Origin: an uncultured Paracoccaceae bacterium
GTDB lineage: Bacteria > Pseudomonadota > Alphaproteobacteria > Rhodobacterales > Rhodobacteraceae
Assembly: GCA_947503175.1 (NCBI GenBank)
Contig: CANNCO010000008.1
Span: forward strand, 1-47,225
DNA length: 47,225 bases
Direction: 5' to 3'
This document shows, one piece after another, positions 1 through 7,536 of this stretch. Below the pieces are notes generated by a model, which worked only from the letters and a program-made list of their open reading frames with translations, searched no databases and was not told the origin of the DNA. How positions within the stretch are numbered: position 1 is the first letter of the stretch; every line of letters begins with the position of its first letter. The translations under genes and the position numbers were made by a program.

Positions 1-74
1 TCTCTTCATCGTCTGTCTCCTCAGTTGGAGAACAGGCTAACCTCAAATCGAGGACGTTTCAGGGGAGCAGGTCA
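1..74 (-). mobile_element. Left end of an IS3-type insertion sequence (partial)
   Basis: Read on the minus strand, the homology of the neighbouring beta-lactamase gene stops and a sequence beginning TGACCTGCTCCCC starts at 74. The TGA start is typical of IS3-family ends. About 50 bases further in there is a strong ribosome binding site (GAGGAG) and then ATG AAG AGA at 9-1, which would be the first codons of a transposase OrfA running out of the window. Only the end of the element is present, so the family assignment rests on the terminal bases and on the arrangement of end, SD and ATG. The rest, including the opposite end and any target duplication, lies outside. Confidence 0.6.
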
Positions 75-537
75 GAAAGGCAGTCAGAGCTTCCGGTCCG
101 CCAAGAGCCGACAAGACGATATTTGCTGCTGTATTATCGCTGACGGACAGCATCATGCTACAAGCGGTGCCGAGCGAGACGTCCAGGCTGCCTGCTCGAC
201 TATGGGCCTCTATCGCCGGTGAGTAGCCAACGGTCTCAACGTCTTTCAATCGTACCGTGTCAGCTAAACTGACGTCGCCGTTCTCAACCCGATGAAGTAG
301 CGCGCCGCATGCCAGAAGCTTGAAAGTACTGTTCAATGGAAATCTGTCATCTTCAGCATGGGCGATCACCTCCCCGGTTTGCGTGTCGTGCAAATAGAAA
401 CCGACACGCGCCACCAGATCGCGTTCTATGCTGTGGATGGCATCGATAATTGGTTCGGCCAATGCAGCGATGGGTAGACACAGAATGGGAAGAAACCCGA
501 TTGCGATGGCTCTTATCTGGTTTGGCAGCTCGTTCAT
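75..537 (-). pseudogene. Class A beta-lactamase, 3' part lost to an IS insertion
   Basis: The reading frame starts with a signal peptide (MNELPNQ..., hydrophobic stretch ending at ALAEP) and continues as a class A beta-lactamase N-terminal half. It has the active-site STFK motif (Ser70/Lys73 of the ABL scheme) and the SDN motif (Ser130). Homology runs through GGPEALTAFL and then ends at the IS terminus; the frame runs 11 codons into the IS and stops at 43-45. The omega-loop Glu166 and the KTG motif are missing, so the product cannot hydrolyse beta-lactams. The sequence around STFK resembles the CARB/PSE branch. The frame could also start 14 codons earlier at 579. The missing 3' part may lie on the far side of the IS. 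Confidence 0.8.
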
Positions 538-590
538 GACATCACTTTTGACAGCTAAACCCGCAGTTAGCAAAGTCATGCAGCATCAAT

Positions 591-705
591 AGCAGCCATT
601 GGCGCAGGCGCAGCGAATTGGCGCTACGTCCCGCACCAGTTCCAGTTCGCCGCTCGCTAGATTTCGCGGTCGCAGCGAAAGTCGGCTCTGACGGGCCGCA
701 TCGCA
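591..705. repeat. Dispersed intergenic repeat, copy 1
   Basis: This stretch begins with agcagccatt and, 70 bases later, has atttcgcggtcgcagcgaaa followed by a run ending gacgggc...gaagc-like sequence. A second, better preserved copy with the same two blocks at nearly the same spacing (68 bases) is at 4301-4415. Neither contains a plausible gene. This copy sits directly upstream of the interrupted beta-lactamase gene and is more degenerate, with extra GCG-rich bases between the blocks. Confidence 0.55.
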
Positions 706-908
706 GCCGAGGCAAGTATTAGCCAAAGTCCGGTTAGGGCCGTCCTTGATCTAACTCAGAGGCGCTCTTTGGCCCGATGCTGCGCTGGCTCCGAGGTCGG
801 CAGAGAGTCCATTTTGCAGATATTCTGAGTCGTAGCGGATGTCTGCTCTTGGTGTTTTAACCTAACCCCCTGATTGGATTTTTGCAGAGCGCTTGCTCGG
901 GCTTAATA

Positions 909-946
909 TAAGGGATGGGTGGCACGTATATGCCACCCATCCCTTA
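909..946. terminator. Perfect 16-bp stem hairpin downstream of thiY
   Basis: The arms 909-924 and 931-946 are exact reverse complements (16 bp) around the 6-base loop cgtata. The hairpin starts 11 bases after the thiY stop codon, so it probably ends the thi operon transcript. There is no long T run on either side (only tatattaa on the minus strand), so it may act as an RNA 3'-end stabiliser or bidirectional barrier rather than a classical intrinsic terminator. Confidence 0.6.
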
Positions 947-957
947 CAAGAGCGCCA

Positions 958-1947
958 CTACTCTACTTGCAAAAGGTAGTCGTTCGAGTACCAGGTGGAG
1001 ATATCAGGCATCTCTTCAATCGGTGCGCCGTCTCCGTTCAGCATGATCCCAGCATCAAAGAGAAAGTTGGTGATATTGGCGAACATCGCGTCATCGATTG
1101 TGCCAACCGGCTCGCCCGGATCTTGAAGATATCCACCTTCGACCAGTGCGTCCATGGATGCGCGCACCAGATCAGGGTTCGTCAACATCCCGGCCGTTTC
1201 GGCAATCAAAATTTCTGCTGCCTCTTGCGGCTGAGCAGCAGCAAACGCGTATCCACGCTGTGCTGCCTGCACAAAAGCCGTAGCTGTTTCCGGGTTTGCC
1301 GCAAGCCATGTACCGTTGCCCCCCAGAAACGTAGTATGCTGGTCCGGGACACCGTAGTCGGCATAGCGGAACGCCCGTTGTGGACGGTCAAGCAGGACCG
1401 AATTCACCCCTTCCCAAGTGCTTACCTCTAGCGTGAAATCGACGCTGCCGTTGGCAAGCGCTTCGTAGGCCGAAGTGCCTAAGGTGACCGTATCAAACTC
1501 ACCTTTGCCGCCGTCGTTGCGAATGATAGCCGAGATCAGCGCATTTTCCCACGCGCTGCCAAAGCCTGCATAGATCATGCCGTCCAAATCGGCAGGGCGC
1601 TGAATGTCCTCGCGCTCGCCGTCAAAGACCAGACGCCCGGTTTCATGCTGCACGACGGCCATGACGACTGTCATATCGGCCCCTGTTGCGCGCTGCGTAT
1701 GAAAGCCCACGGCGCTGAGGATACCGAACTCGGCTACGCCTGCGGCCACCAATGTGCCCGAGGATGTGTCTGTGTAAGGCAGGATATCGACGTCCAGTCC
1801 GGCCTCCTCAAACCACCCTTTAGCTTGTGCCACGTAAAGGCCGACGTGGTTGGTATTGGGTGTCCAGTCCAGCGCCACGCTAAGCTTCTCCTGCGCTGTT
1901 GCAGGTGTCGCCAGTGCGATGATGGCGGCGATAATGATATGTTTCAT
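958..1947 (-). CDS. thiY: ABC transporter substrate-binding protein, ThiY type (pyrimidine moiety of thiamine)
   Basis: A 329-residue periplasmic binding protein of the NMT1/ThiY family. It has a signal peptide (MKHIIIAAIIALATPATAQ) followed by the family-typical LDWTPNTNHVGLYVAQ motif near residues 26-41. ThiY proteins bind formylaminopyrimidine, a breakdown product of thiamine salvaged into the HMP branch. It is the last gene of a four-gene operon behind a TPP riboswitch, and its ATG overlaps the thiZ stop by 4 bases. Length is normal for the family. The exact ligand (formylaminopyrimidine, HMP or thiamine) cannot be read from sequence; the riboswitch makes a thiamine-related ligand nearly certain. 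Confidence 0.88.
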   Translation of the reverse strand: MKHIIIAAIIALATPATAQEKLSVALDWTPNTNHVGLYVAQAKGWFEEAGLDVDILPYTDTSSGTLVAAGVAEFGILSAVGFHTQRATGADMTVVMAVVQHETGRLVFDGEREDIQRPADLDGMIYAGFGSAWENALISAIIRNDGGKGEFDTVTLGTSAYEALANGSVDFTLEVSTWEGVNSVLLDRPQRAFRYADYGVPDQHTTFLGGNGTWLAANPETATAFVQAAQRGYAFAAAQPQEAAEILIAETAGMLTNPDLVRASMDALVEGGYLQDPGEPVGTIDDAMFANITNFLFDAGIMLNGDGAPIEEMPDISTWYSNDYLLQVE

Positions 1948-2684
1948 GATGTCTCTCCGGTTTGTTGAAGTAGGGTTTCAAGAAGGTAAGCTTCGATTTC
2001 GTAGGCTTGGGCGCTAGGCGGGCGACCCAGTCTTGGACGTGGGATGGGCACGTTGATTTCGGCGATCACGCGGGCGGGCCGACGTGACAGGACATAGATG
2101 CGGTCCGATAGCGCCACGGCCTCGCGCACGTCGTGGGTGACCAGCAAGGTTGTCCAGCGCGCGGCACGCCAGCGATCCTCGAACCAGGTTTGCATTTGGG
2201 TGCGGGTCAGGGCGTCAAGCGCGCCGAAGGGTTCGTCGAGGAGTTGGATGCTGCGTCCTTGTACGATTGTGCGTAAAAGCGCTGCGCGCTGGCGCATGCC
2301 GCCAGAGAGCTGGGCGGGATAGTGGGTGGTGAAATCGGCCAATCCAAATTCACCGAGTAACGGTCCAACTTGTGCGCGGGCATCTTTGCGGGGGATGCCC
2401 TGCACCTCCAAGCCGAGCGTCAGGTTGTCGATGATCCTGCGCCACGGCATCAGCGCGTCGCGTTGAGGCATGAAGGCGAAGCTGTTTTCGCGGCCGGCAC
2501 ACGAAATCGTTCCGGTTTGCAGCGGCAGTGTCCCGGTCAGCAGCCGAAAGATCGTTGATTTTCCAGCACCTGAGGGGCCAAGGATTGAGACGAATTCACC
2601 CTGTTCCACATGCAAGTTAATGCGATCCAAGACAGGTATGTCGCCAAACGTGACGCTGACATCATTGAGGGAAAGGGCGGTCAT
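1944..2684 (-). CDS. thiZ: ABC transporter ATP-binding protein, ThiZ type
   Basis: The 246-residue cytoplasmic ATPase powers the ThiXYZ importer. It has a Walker A motif (GPSGAGKST), the ABC signature (LSGGMRQR), Walker B (IQLLDEPFGALD) and the switch histidine (LLVTHD), all in the order and spacing of nitrate/taurine/thiamine-precursor importers. An upstream in-frame ATG at 2708 exists, but the ATG at 2684 overlaps the thiX stop in an ATGA arrangement and begins directly at MTALSLNDVS, which matches the usual family N-terminus, so that start is used. Confidence 0.87.
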   Translation of the reverse strand: MTALSLNDVSVTFGDIPVLDRINLHVEQGEFVSILGPSGAGKSTIFRLLTGTLPLQTGTISCAGRENSFAFMPQRDALMPWRRIIDNLTLGLEVQGIPRKDARAQVGPLLGEFGLADFTTHYPAQLSGGMRQRAALLRTIVQGRSIQLLDEPFGALDALTRTQMQTWFEDRWRAARWTTLLVTHDVREAVALSDRIYVLSRRPARVIAEINVPIPRPRLGRPPSAQAYEIEAYLLETLLQQTGETS

Positions 2685-3469
2685 CGATGCCCCTCCACAT
2701 CGCGCCAACGCAGCACGGTCCTTTGCAGCAGGGCGGTGGCGGCAAACAGGACAAGTGTGAGGAGTGAACTGATCACAACCGCAGCCAGAACGATGTCGGG
2801 ACGAAAGCTGTTTTTGGCGTTCAGGATGACGATCCCCAGCCCCGCACGTGCACCAACGTATTCGGCAAAGATCGCCGCGACGACCGCATAGGTGATCGAA
2901 ATACGCAGGCCTGCGAAGAAATACGGCATGGCAGAGGGGAAACGCGCAGCGCGGAAGGTTTGGCCGCGCGTCGCTCCCATTGAGCGCATCAGATCTTCGA
3001 TTTCCGGGTCGGTCGATGCGTAACCGTCAACTAAAGCGACCAGCATGGGAAAGAACGTGACCAAGGCGACCAACAGCACTTTGGGCGTCAGGTCGAACCC
3101 GAACCACAGCACCACAAGGGGTGCGATAGCAACCAAGGGCAACGTTTGGCTGACCACAAAGATCGGGAAAAGGGCGCGGCGCACACGCGGCATAAAATCC
3201 AGTATGATCGAGAGACCAAAGGCCACGGTCAATGACATGGCAAACCCTGCGAACGTGGCCTTCAGCGTGGGCACGGTGTTGTCCCACAGCAAGACGCGGT
3301 TCTGTACCATCTGTTCCAGCACACGCGACGGCGCAGGCAGCATTAGCGGCGAAATGCCCGACACGCGGACATAGATTTCCCAGATCACAAAGGCGCTGAC
3401 CACGCTGAGGACGGCAGGAATGCCGCGGACCAGACCTTCGCCAGTTTGGCGAGGTACAGGACGCTGCAT
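2681..3469 (-). CDS. thiX: ABC transporter permease, ThiX type
   Basis: This is a 262-residue inner-membrane permease of the BPD transport family (SsuC/TauC/ThiX type). About six hydrophobic segments are visible, and the EAA-loop region (MRSMGATRGQTFRAARFPSA) that docks on the ATPase lies near residues 160-185. It is translated four bases after the ykoF-like gene (TGATTTGATG); a TTG codon precedes the chosen ATG. With ThiY and ThiZ it forms a complete importer. Confidence 0.85.
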   Translation of the reverse strand: MQRPVPRQTGEGLVRGIPAVLSVVSAFVIWEIYVRVSGISPLMLPAPSRVLEQMVQNRVLLWDNTVPTLKATFAGFAMSLTVAFGLSIILDFMPRVRRALFPIFVVSQTLPLVAIAPLVVLWFGFDLTPKVLLVALVTFFPMLVALVDGYASTDPEIEDLMRSMGATRGQTFRAARFPSAMPYFFAGLRISITYAVVAAIFAEYVGARAGLGIVILNAKNSFRPDIVLAAVVISSLLTLVLFAATALLQRTVLRWRDVEGHR

Positions 3470-3473
3470 CAAA

Positions 3474-4082
3474 TCAGCGCTTGGTAGGACTGTTGGCAGA
3501 GACCGTTAGATCAATTGTGACATGGCCATTGGGCGGTCCAAACTGGCAAAACGCCTGTTGTAGGGTCGCAAAAACCGGACCTGCATCACCGGTCAGTCGG
3601 GTGCAAAAATTCTTGGACCGGTCAAAGGTGCCGCTTTGCTTAAGAAAGTCGATGCAGCCCATAATCTCGGCCATATGATCGCCCGCGCCCATTACATAAA
3701 GCGAGAATTGGGCATCTGCGGTTTGGCCTTTGTCTGGTGCCGCAACAATCGCGGCAAGGGCGTTTTCTTGGCGAGAGGAAAGCGGCTCTGACGGGTTCGC
3801 CAAAGCCCCTGTCTGGCAAATCGGGTCATCCGGTTCACCGGGACAGCCGCGTGACAGCGTCGCGCGCAGCACGACATGGACGCTTGTTGCAGCGGCGCTG
3901 GCGTAAAGATCACGCAATGCGGGGAATAGGACCTCGGGCGGGCCAACGATCAGGGTCGAAATGTCGTCGGTCTCAATCCGCAACTCATCACGCCACGGAT
4001 CAAGCGCGCTGAGGGATGATAAAATCACGTCAACGAACCCGTCATTCATCGGGTAAAGAGATACTTGTGCGCCTGCAAACAT
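3474..4082 (-). CDS. YkoF-like thiamine/HMP-binding protein
   Basis: A 202-residue protein with two internally similar halves: AGAQVSLYPMNDGF near residue 4 and ADAQFSLYVMGAGDHM near residue 120. This duplicated ferredoxin-like fold is the YKOF family, whose Bacillus member binds thiamine and HMP in the cytoplasm. It is the first gene behind the TPP riboswitch, with the ribosome binding site GGAGGA (4090-4095) eight bases before the ATG and touching the aptamer. In Bacillus ykoF sits with an ECF-type ykoEDC transporter; here it is joined to a thiXYZ ABC importer. A cytoplasmic carrier or sensor role is inferred. Confidence 0.8.
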   Translation of the reverse strand: MFAGAQVSLYPMNDGFVDVILSSLSALDPWRDELRIETDDISTLIVGPPEVLFPALRDLYASAAATSVHVVLRATLSRGCPGEPDDPICQTGALANPSEPLSSRQENALAAIVAAPDKGQTADAQFSLYVMGAGDHMAEIMGCIDFLKQSGTFDRSKNFCTRLTGDAGPVFATLQQAFCQFGPPNGHVTIDLTVSANSPTKR

Positions 4083-4089
4083 ATATATG

Positions 4090-4181
4090 TCCTCCTTGCT
4101 ACGCTGGCATTATCCAGATCAGCTTTGAGGGTCCGAAGGCTTGCGCCCGCATCTCAGCCGCGACACTACGCGGCTCCCCTG
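4090..4181 (-). promoter_or_regulatory. TPP riboswitch (THI element)
   Basis: The minus strand shows the conserved core of a thiamine pyrophosphate aptamer: GGGGAGCC near 4180, a variable stem, GGCTGAGATG (the CUGAGA block), and then the GCTGATCTGGATAATGCCAGC block (CUGAUNUGGAUAAUGCCAGCGNA). The usual AGGGA 3' strand is replaced by CAAGGAGGA, which is also the ribosome binding site of the first gene. Ligand binding would therefore mask the Shine-Dalgarno directly. No separate terminator hairpin is visible between aptamer and gene, which argues for translational control. Confidence 0.93.
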
Positions 4182-4182
4182 T

Positions 4183-4300
4183 GGTTGGGCACGTATCGCA
4201 GCAGGTGTGGACGGGTACAAGCGGAATATGAATGCCATTGCGTCTTTGGACTGATCCTCCAAACACATGCGACGGCTTATCTTTGTACCATTGTTTTCAA
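4183..4300. other. Intergenic sequence, leader/promoter region of the thi operon
   Basis: No supported gene lies between the TPP aptamer and the repeat copy at 4301. The promoter of the thi operon must be in or near this stretch on the minus strand, but no convincing -35/-10 pair stands out. Open frames here are short and lack family resemblance. Confidence 0.4.
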
Positions 4301-4415
4301 AGCAGCCATTTGTGGTCCGCCCACAAATGTCCGAAAAGTCCGCGAACTGTGAGTTCGCAAGATCTCCAATTTCGCGGTTGCAGCGAAAGCTCGATGTGAC
4401 GGGCGCACCGAAGCG
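4301..4415. repeat. Dispersed intergenic repeat, copy 2
   Basis: The block agcagccatt at 4301 is followed by a perfect 9-bp inverted repeat (catttgtgg / ccacaaatg, 4308-4330), then gcgaactgtgagttcgc, which can also fold, then atttcgcggttgcagcgaaa at 4369 and gacgggcgcaccgaagcggc to 4415. The same order and spacing occur in the degenerate copy at 591-705. It looks like a short folded intergenic element without coding capacity. Confidence 0.55.
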
Positions 4416-4592
4416 GCTTTTATCCTTGGCCAATGGAAGTTTAGCGGTTGTTGCGTACTTGATGGCTGTTGCCTCAGTCGCATCCGTCAGCCAACACACT
4501 GACACTGGCGACCGACCAAACTTAGTGACCAGAATGACCAAAAACATGACCAGAATGATCAAACATCACGAGTCGTCACAACGAAAATGCAG

Positions 4593-4668
4593 TGGTGAGC
4601 CGTGCAGGATTCGAACCTGCGACCCACTGATTAAAAGTCAGTTGCTCTACCAACTGAGCTAACGGCCC
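4593..4668 (-). tRNA. tRNA-Lys (anticodon TTT)
   Basis: The minus strand gives a 76-base cloverleaf beginning GGGCCGTTAGCTCAGTTGG. It has a D-loop with GTTGGTAGAGC, anticodon stem ACTGA/TCAGT around CTTTTAA (anticodon TTT), the T-loop GGTTCGAATCC, and an acceptor stem GGGCCGT/ACGGCTC with one G-U pair. Discriminator A and a genomically encoded CCA follow. It reads lysine AAA/AAG codons. It stands alone, between the thi operon leader and dapF, and points away from dapF. Confidence 0.97.
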
Positions 4669-4775
4669 ACTCGAGCCGACTGCCTATCCAAGGCTCCCAT
4701 ATGCGTCAAGGCCGAATCCCATAGAAGACCAATGGCGCTTTCAATGCGTGCATTTGCGCGCTATATGCCCCGCCG

Positions 4776-5612
4776 ATGAGCACAGATTTGGCCAATACCG
4801 GTCGGCCCTTCGTCAAAATGCACGGGCTGGGCAATGATTTCGTGGTGATCGACCAGCGCGGCACCGCGCCTTTCGTGACTCCCGAACTTGCCCGCGCTCT
4901 GGGAGATCGTCACCGGGGCGTTGGCTTTGACCAGTTGGCCGTGATCGAAGACGATGCCGGTGCCGATCTGAGACTGACTTTTTACAATGCGGACGGCTCG
5001 GTCGCTGGTGCCTGCGGCAACGCGACCCGCTGTATCGCGCGGACCGAGATGCGCGCGCGGGGTGTCGGCAAGCTTGCCCTGCGCACAGAGCGTGGCGTGT
5101 TACAGGCTGTGGATGCCGGGAACGGTCTGACATCCGTCAACATGGGCGCACCTTTGACGGAATGGCGCGAAATACCGCTTTCGAAAGATGTGGATACGCT
5201 TCATCTCCCGATTGAAGGGGATCCTGTAGGTACGGGTATGGGCAACCCCCATTGCACCTTCTTCGTAGATGATGTGGACGCCGTGGATCTAGTGACATTC
5301 GGGCCCGCGCATGAGACACACGCTCTTTTCCCCGAACGGACCAACATACAGATCGTCCAAGTGATCAACCCGGATCATCTGAGAATGCGGGTCTGGGAGC
5401 GCGGTGTAGGGATCACTCTGGCCTCCGGTTCATCGTCCTGCGCCGTCGCCGTTGCGGCGAACCGGCGGGGTTTGACGGGTCGGGCCGTCACGCTTGATCT
5501 TGATGGTGGCCGGATTTCTGTCGATTGGCGTGATGATGGCGTCTGGATGACCGGCCCGACATCCCACGTATTTACCGGCACGCTCACAGAGGAATTTCTG
5601 GACGCATTCTGA
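4776..5612 (+). CDS. dapF: Diaminopimelate epimerase
   Basis: A 278-residue enzyme interconverting LL- and meso-diaminopimelate in lysine and peptidoglycan precursor synthesis. The start KMHGLGNDFVVID (residues 14-26), the first active-site cysteine in GACGNATRC (C80) and the GMGNPHCT segment are all present. The second catalytic motif, normally ACGTGAC or similar, reads LASGSSSC (residues 215-222): the usual cysteine position is serine S217, with a nearby cysteine at C222. Length is normal. It is coupled by TGATG overlap to mtaB. The Cys-to-Ser change is either a lineage variant of DapF or a change of mechanism; function as DapF remains the best reading. Confidence 0.9.
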   Translation: MSTDLANTGRPFVKMHGLGNDFVVIDQRGTAPFVTPELARALGDRHRGVGFDQLAVIEDDAGADLRLTFYNADGSVAGACGNATRCIARTEMRARGVGKLALRTERGVLQAVDAGNGLTSVNMGAPLTEWREIPLSKDVDTLHLPIEGDPVGTGMGNPHCTFFVDDVDAVDLVTFGPAHETHALFPERTNIQIVQVINPDHLRMRVWERGVGITLASGSSSCAVAVAANRRGLTGRAVTLDLDGGRISVDWRDDGVWMTGPTSHVFTGTLTEEFLDAF

Positions 5613-6865
5613 TGGACAGGAATACACCCATATTCTCGAACCACGGATGCCGGCTGAACGCATATGAAACCGAGGCGATGCGGGATCTTGCCCAGCGCGC
5701 GGGCCTCGGCGAAGCGGTGATCGTGAACACCTGCGCGGTGACAGCCGAGGCGGTGCGCAAAGGGCGGCAGGACATCCGCAAGTTGCGCCGCCAGAACCCT
5801 AACGCCCGGATCATTGTGACGGGCTGTGCCGCCCAGACAGATGCGGAAGGGTTCGCAGCGATGGATGAGGTCGATCATGTGATCGGCAACACCGAAAAGA
5901 TGGACGCGGCAACCTGGGTCGGCCTTGCAACCGGAGACACCGAAACGGTTCTTGTCGATGACATCATGTCGGTGACGCAAACGGCAAGCCACCTGATTGA
6001 CGGCTTCGGCACACGGTCGCGGGCCTATGTTCAGGTCCAGAACGGCTGCGATCATCGCTGCACTTTCTGCATCATCCCTTATGGCCGCGGCAACTCCCGG
6101 TCGGTTCCGGCTGGCGTCGTCGTTGATCAGATCCGGCGGCTTACCGCGCGGGGGTATAACGAAGTCGTGCTTACGGGCGTTGATCTGACCTCCTGGGGCG
6201 CGGACCTGCCCGGGCAACCGCGCCTTGGCAATCTTATCATGCGTATTCTGAAGCTGGTGCCGGATCTGCCACGCCTGCGGATATCTTCAATCGACTCGAT
6301 CGAGGTCGACCAGGCGCTAATGGATGCCATTGCCAACGAAGAACGCCTGATGCCGCATCTACACTTGTCGTTGCAGGCCGGTGATGACCTGATCCTCAAA
6401 AGAATGAAACGGCGTCACTTGCGGGACGACGCGATTACGTTCTGCGGGGAGGCGCGTCGGCTTCGACCGGACATGACATTCGGTGCCGACATAATTGCAG
6501 GCTTCCCGACAGAGACCGAGTCGATGTTTGAGAATTCGCTACGGCTGGTGGAAGAATGCGATCTGACTTGGCTGCACGTCTTTCCCTATTCCGCGCGCGA
6601 GGGAACACCCGCCGCACGGATGCCTGCGGTCGATGGCGGGGCGATCCGCGATCGTGCGGCGCGGCTGCGGGCAGCGGGCGCCGATCAGGTGTCGCGACAT
6701 CTTGCGGCACAGATCGGTCGCGCGCACCGCGTGCTGACGGAGAGCCCCCGAATGGGCCGAACGGCGCAGTTTGCCGAGGTTCATTTCACCACCGATCAAC
6801 CTGTTGGCCAGATCGTCGATGCCGTGCCGATCTCGCAGGATGGCTCCCGACTCCACGCGAATTAG
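5612..6865 (+). CDS. mtaB: tRNA t6A37 methylthiotransferase MtaB
   Basis: A 417-residue radical-SAM methylthiotransferase that turns t6A37 into ms2t6A37 in ANN-decoding tRNAs, including tRNA-Lys. The N-terminal UPF0004 domain carries the three auxiliary-cluster cysteines (C13 in NHGCRLN, C41 in VNTCAV, C72 in VTGCAAQ). The radical-SAM CxxxCxxC motif is C146/C150/C153 in QNGCDHRCTFCIIPYGRG. A short TRAM-like tail follows. The HGCRLN form and length fit MtaB rather than MiaB or RimO. The gene overlaps dapF by one base and is followed two bases later by a GST gene, so the three are likely co-transcribed. Confidence 0.92.
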   Translation: MDRNTPIFSNHGCRLNAYETEAMRDLAQRAGLGEAVIVNTCAVTAEAVRKGRQDIRKLRRQNPNARIIVTGCAAQTDAEGFAAMDEVDHVIGNTEKMDAATWVGLATGDTETVLVDDIMSVTQTASHLIDGFGTRSRAYVQVQNGCDHRCTFCIIPYGRGNSRSVPAGVVVDQIRRLTARGYNEVVLTGVDLTSWGADLPGQPRLGNLIMRILKLVPDLPRLRISSIDSIEVDQALMDAIANEERLMPHLHLSLQAGDDLILKRMKRRHLRDDAITFCGEARRLRPDMTFGADIIAGFPTETESMFENSLRLVEECDLTWLHVFPYSAREGTPAARMPAVDGGAIRDRAARLRAAGADQVSRHLAAQIGRAHRVLTESPRMGRTAQFAEVHFTTDQPVGQIVDAVPISQDGSRLHAN

Positions 6866-6867
6866 CA

Positions 6868-7473
6868 ATGGCGGCACCTGTCCTCTGGAGCTTTCGGCGA
6901 TGCCCATATGCGATGCGGGCACGGCTCGCGCTGGATGCGAGCGGAGTCGAGGTGGTGCATCGGGAGATCCTGCTGCGTGACAAGCCAGACGCCTTTCTTG
7001 CCGCCTCTCCAAAGGGTACCGTACCCGTTGTGGTCGATGGCAAGAGCATCATCGACGAAAGCCTTGATGTGATGCTTTGGGCGCTTGGTCAGAACGACCC
7101 AGAGGGCTGGCTTGACATGCCGGATGAAGGTCACGATCTGATCCGCGAGAATGACGGCCCATTCAAAACCGCACTCGACCGTTTCAAGTATCACACACGC
7201 TATGAAGATGTGGATGTCGAGGGCGAACGCCGGAACGCCGCCCGGTTCCTAACCAAGTTGAACGGTATGCTCGGCGACACCTCTTTTCTCTGCGGACAGT
7301 CCGCACGATTGGCAGACATGGCGATCTTTCCGTTCATTCGGCAATTCGCAAATGCAGATCGTGTCTGGTTCGATGCACAGCCCCTGCCCGGTCTGCAAAA
7401 CTGGCTCGACCGGCACCTGAGCTCGGAGCGTTTCGCCCGCATCATGGTGAAACATCCGCTTTGGCAAGCGTGA
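6868..7473 (+). CDS. Glutathione S-transferase family protein
   Basis: A 201-residue protein with an N-terminal thioredoxin-like domain starting LWSFRRCPYAMRARLAL. The glutaredoxin-like CPYAMRAR (C12 region), the cis-proline loop (KGTVPVV) and the IDES glutathione-contact motif are visible. An all-alpha GST C-terminal domain follows. The frame extends further upstream inside mtaB, but the ATG at 6868, two bases after the mtaB stop, gives a standard GST N-terminus. The single CPxxxR cysteine suggests an omega/beta-like, thiol-transfer type GST. The substrate is not predictable. Confidence 0.85.
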   Translation: MAAPVLWSFRRCPYAMRARLALDASGVEVVHREILLRDKPDAFLAASPKGTVPVVVDGKSIIDESLDVMLWALGQNDPEGWLDMPDEGHDLIRENDGPFKTALDRFKYHTRYEDVDVEGERRNAARFLTKLNGMLGDTSFLCGQSARLADMAIFPFIRQFANADRVWFDAQPLPGLQNWLDRHLSSERFARIMVKHPLWQA

Positions 7474-7536
7474 TTGGACAGCTCAAGGGCCCGCCCCTAT
7501 CGTCCGCGCGATATGAATAAACTCCGGATCGCCGTG

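Noticed and set aside
919-1431. Plus-strand 170-aa open frame opposite thiY
   Set aside because: Antisense to a clear binding-protein gene, no family resemblance, wrong codon positions for G/C.
4267-4662. Plus-strand 131-aa open frame
   Set aside because: It runs antisense through the tRNA-Lys gene; the translated C-terminus is the typical false peptide of an antisense tRNA.
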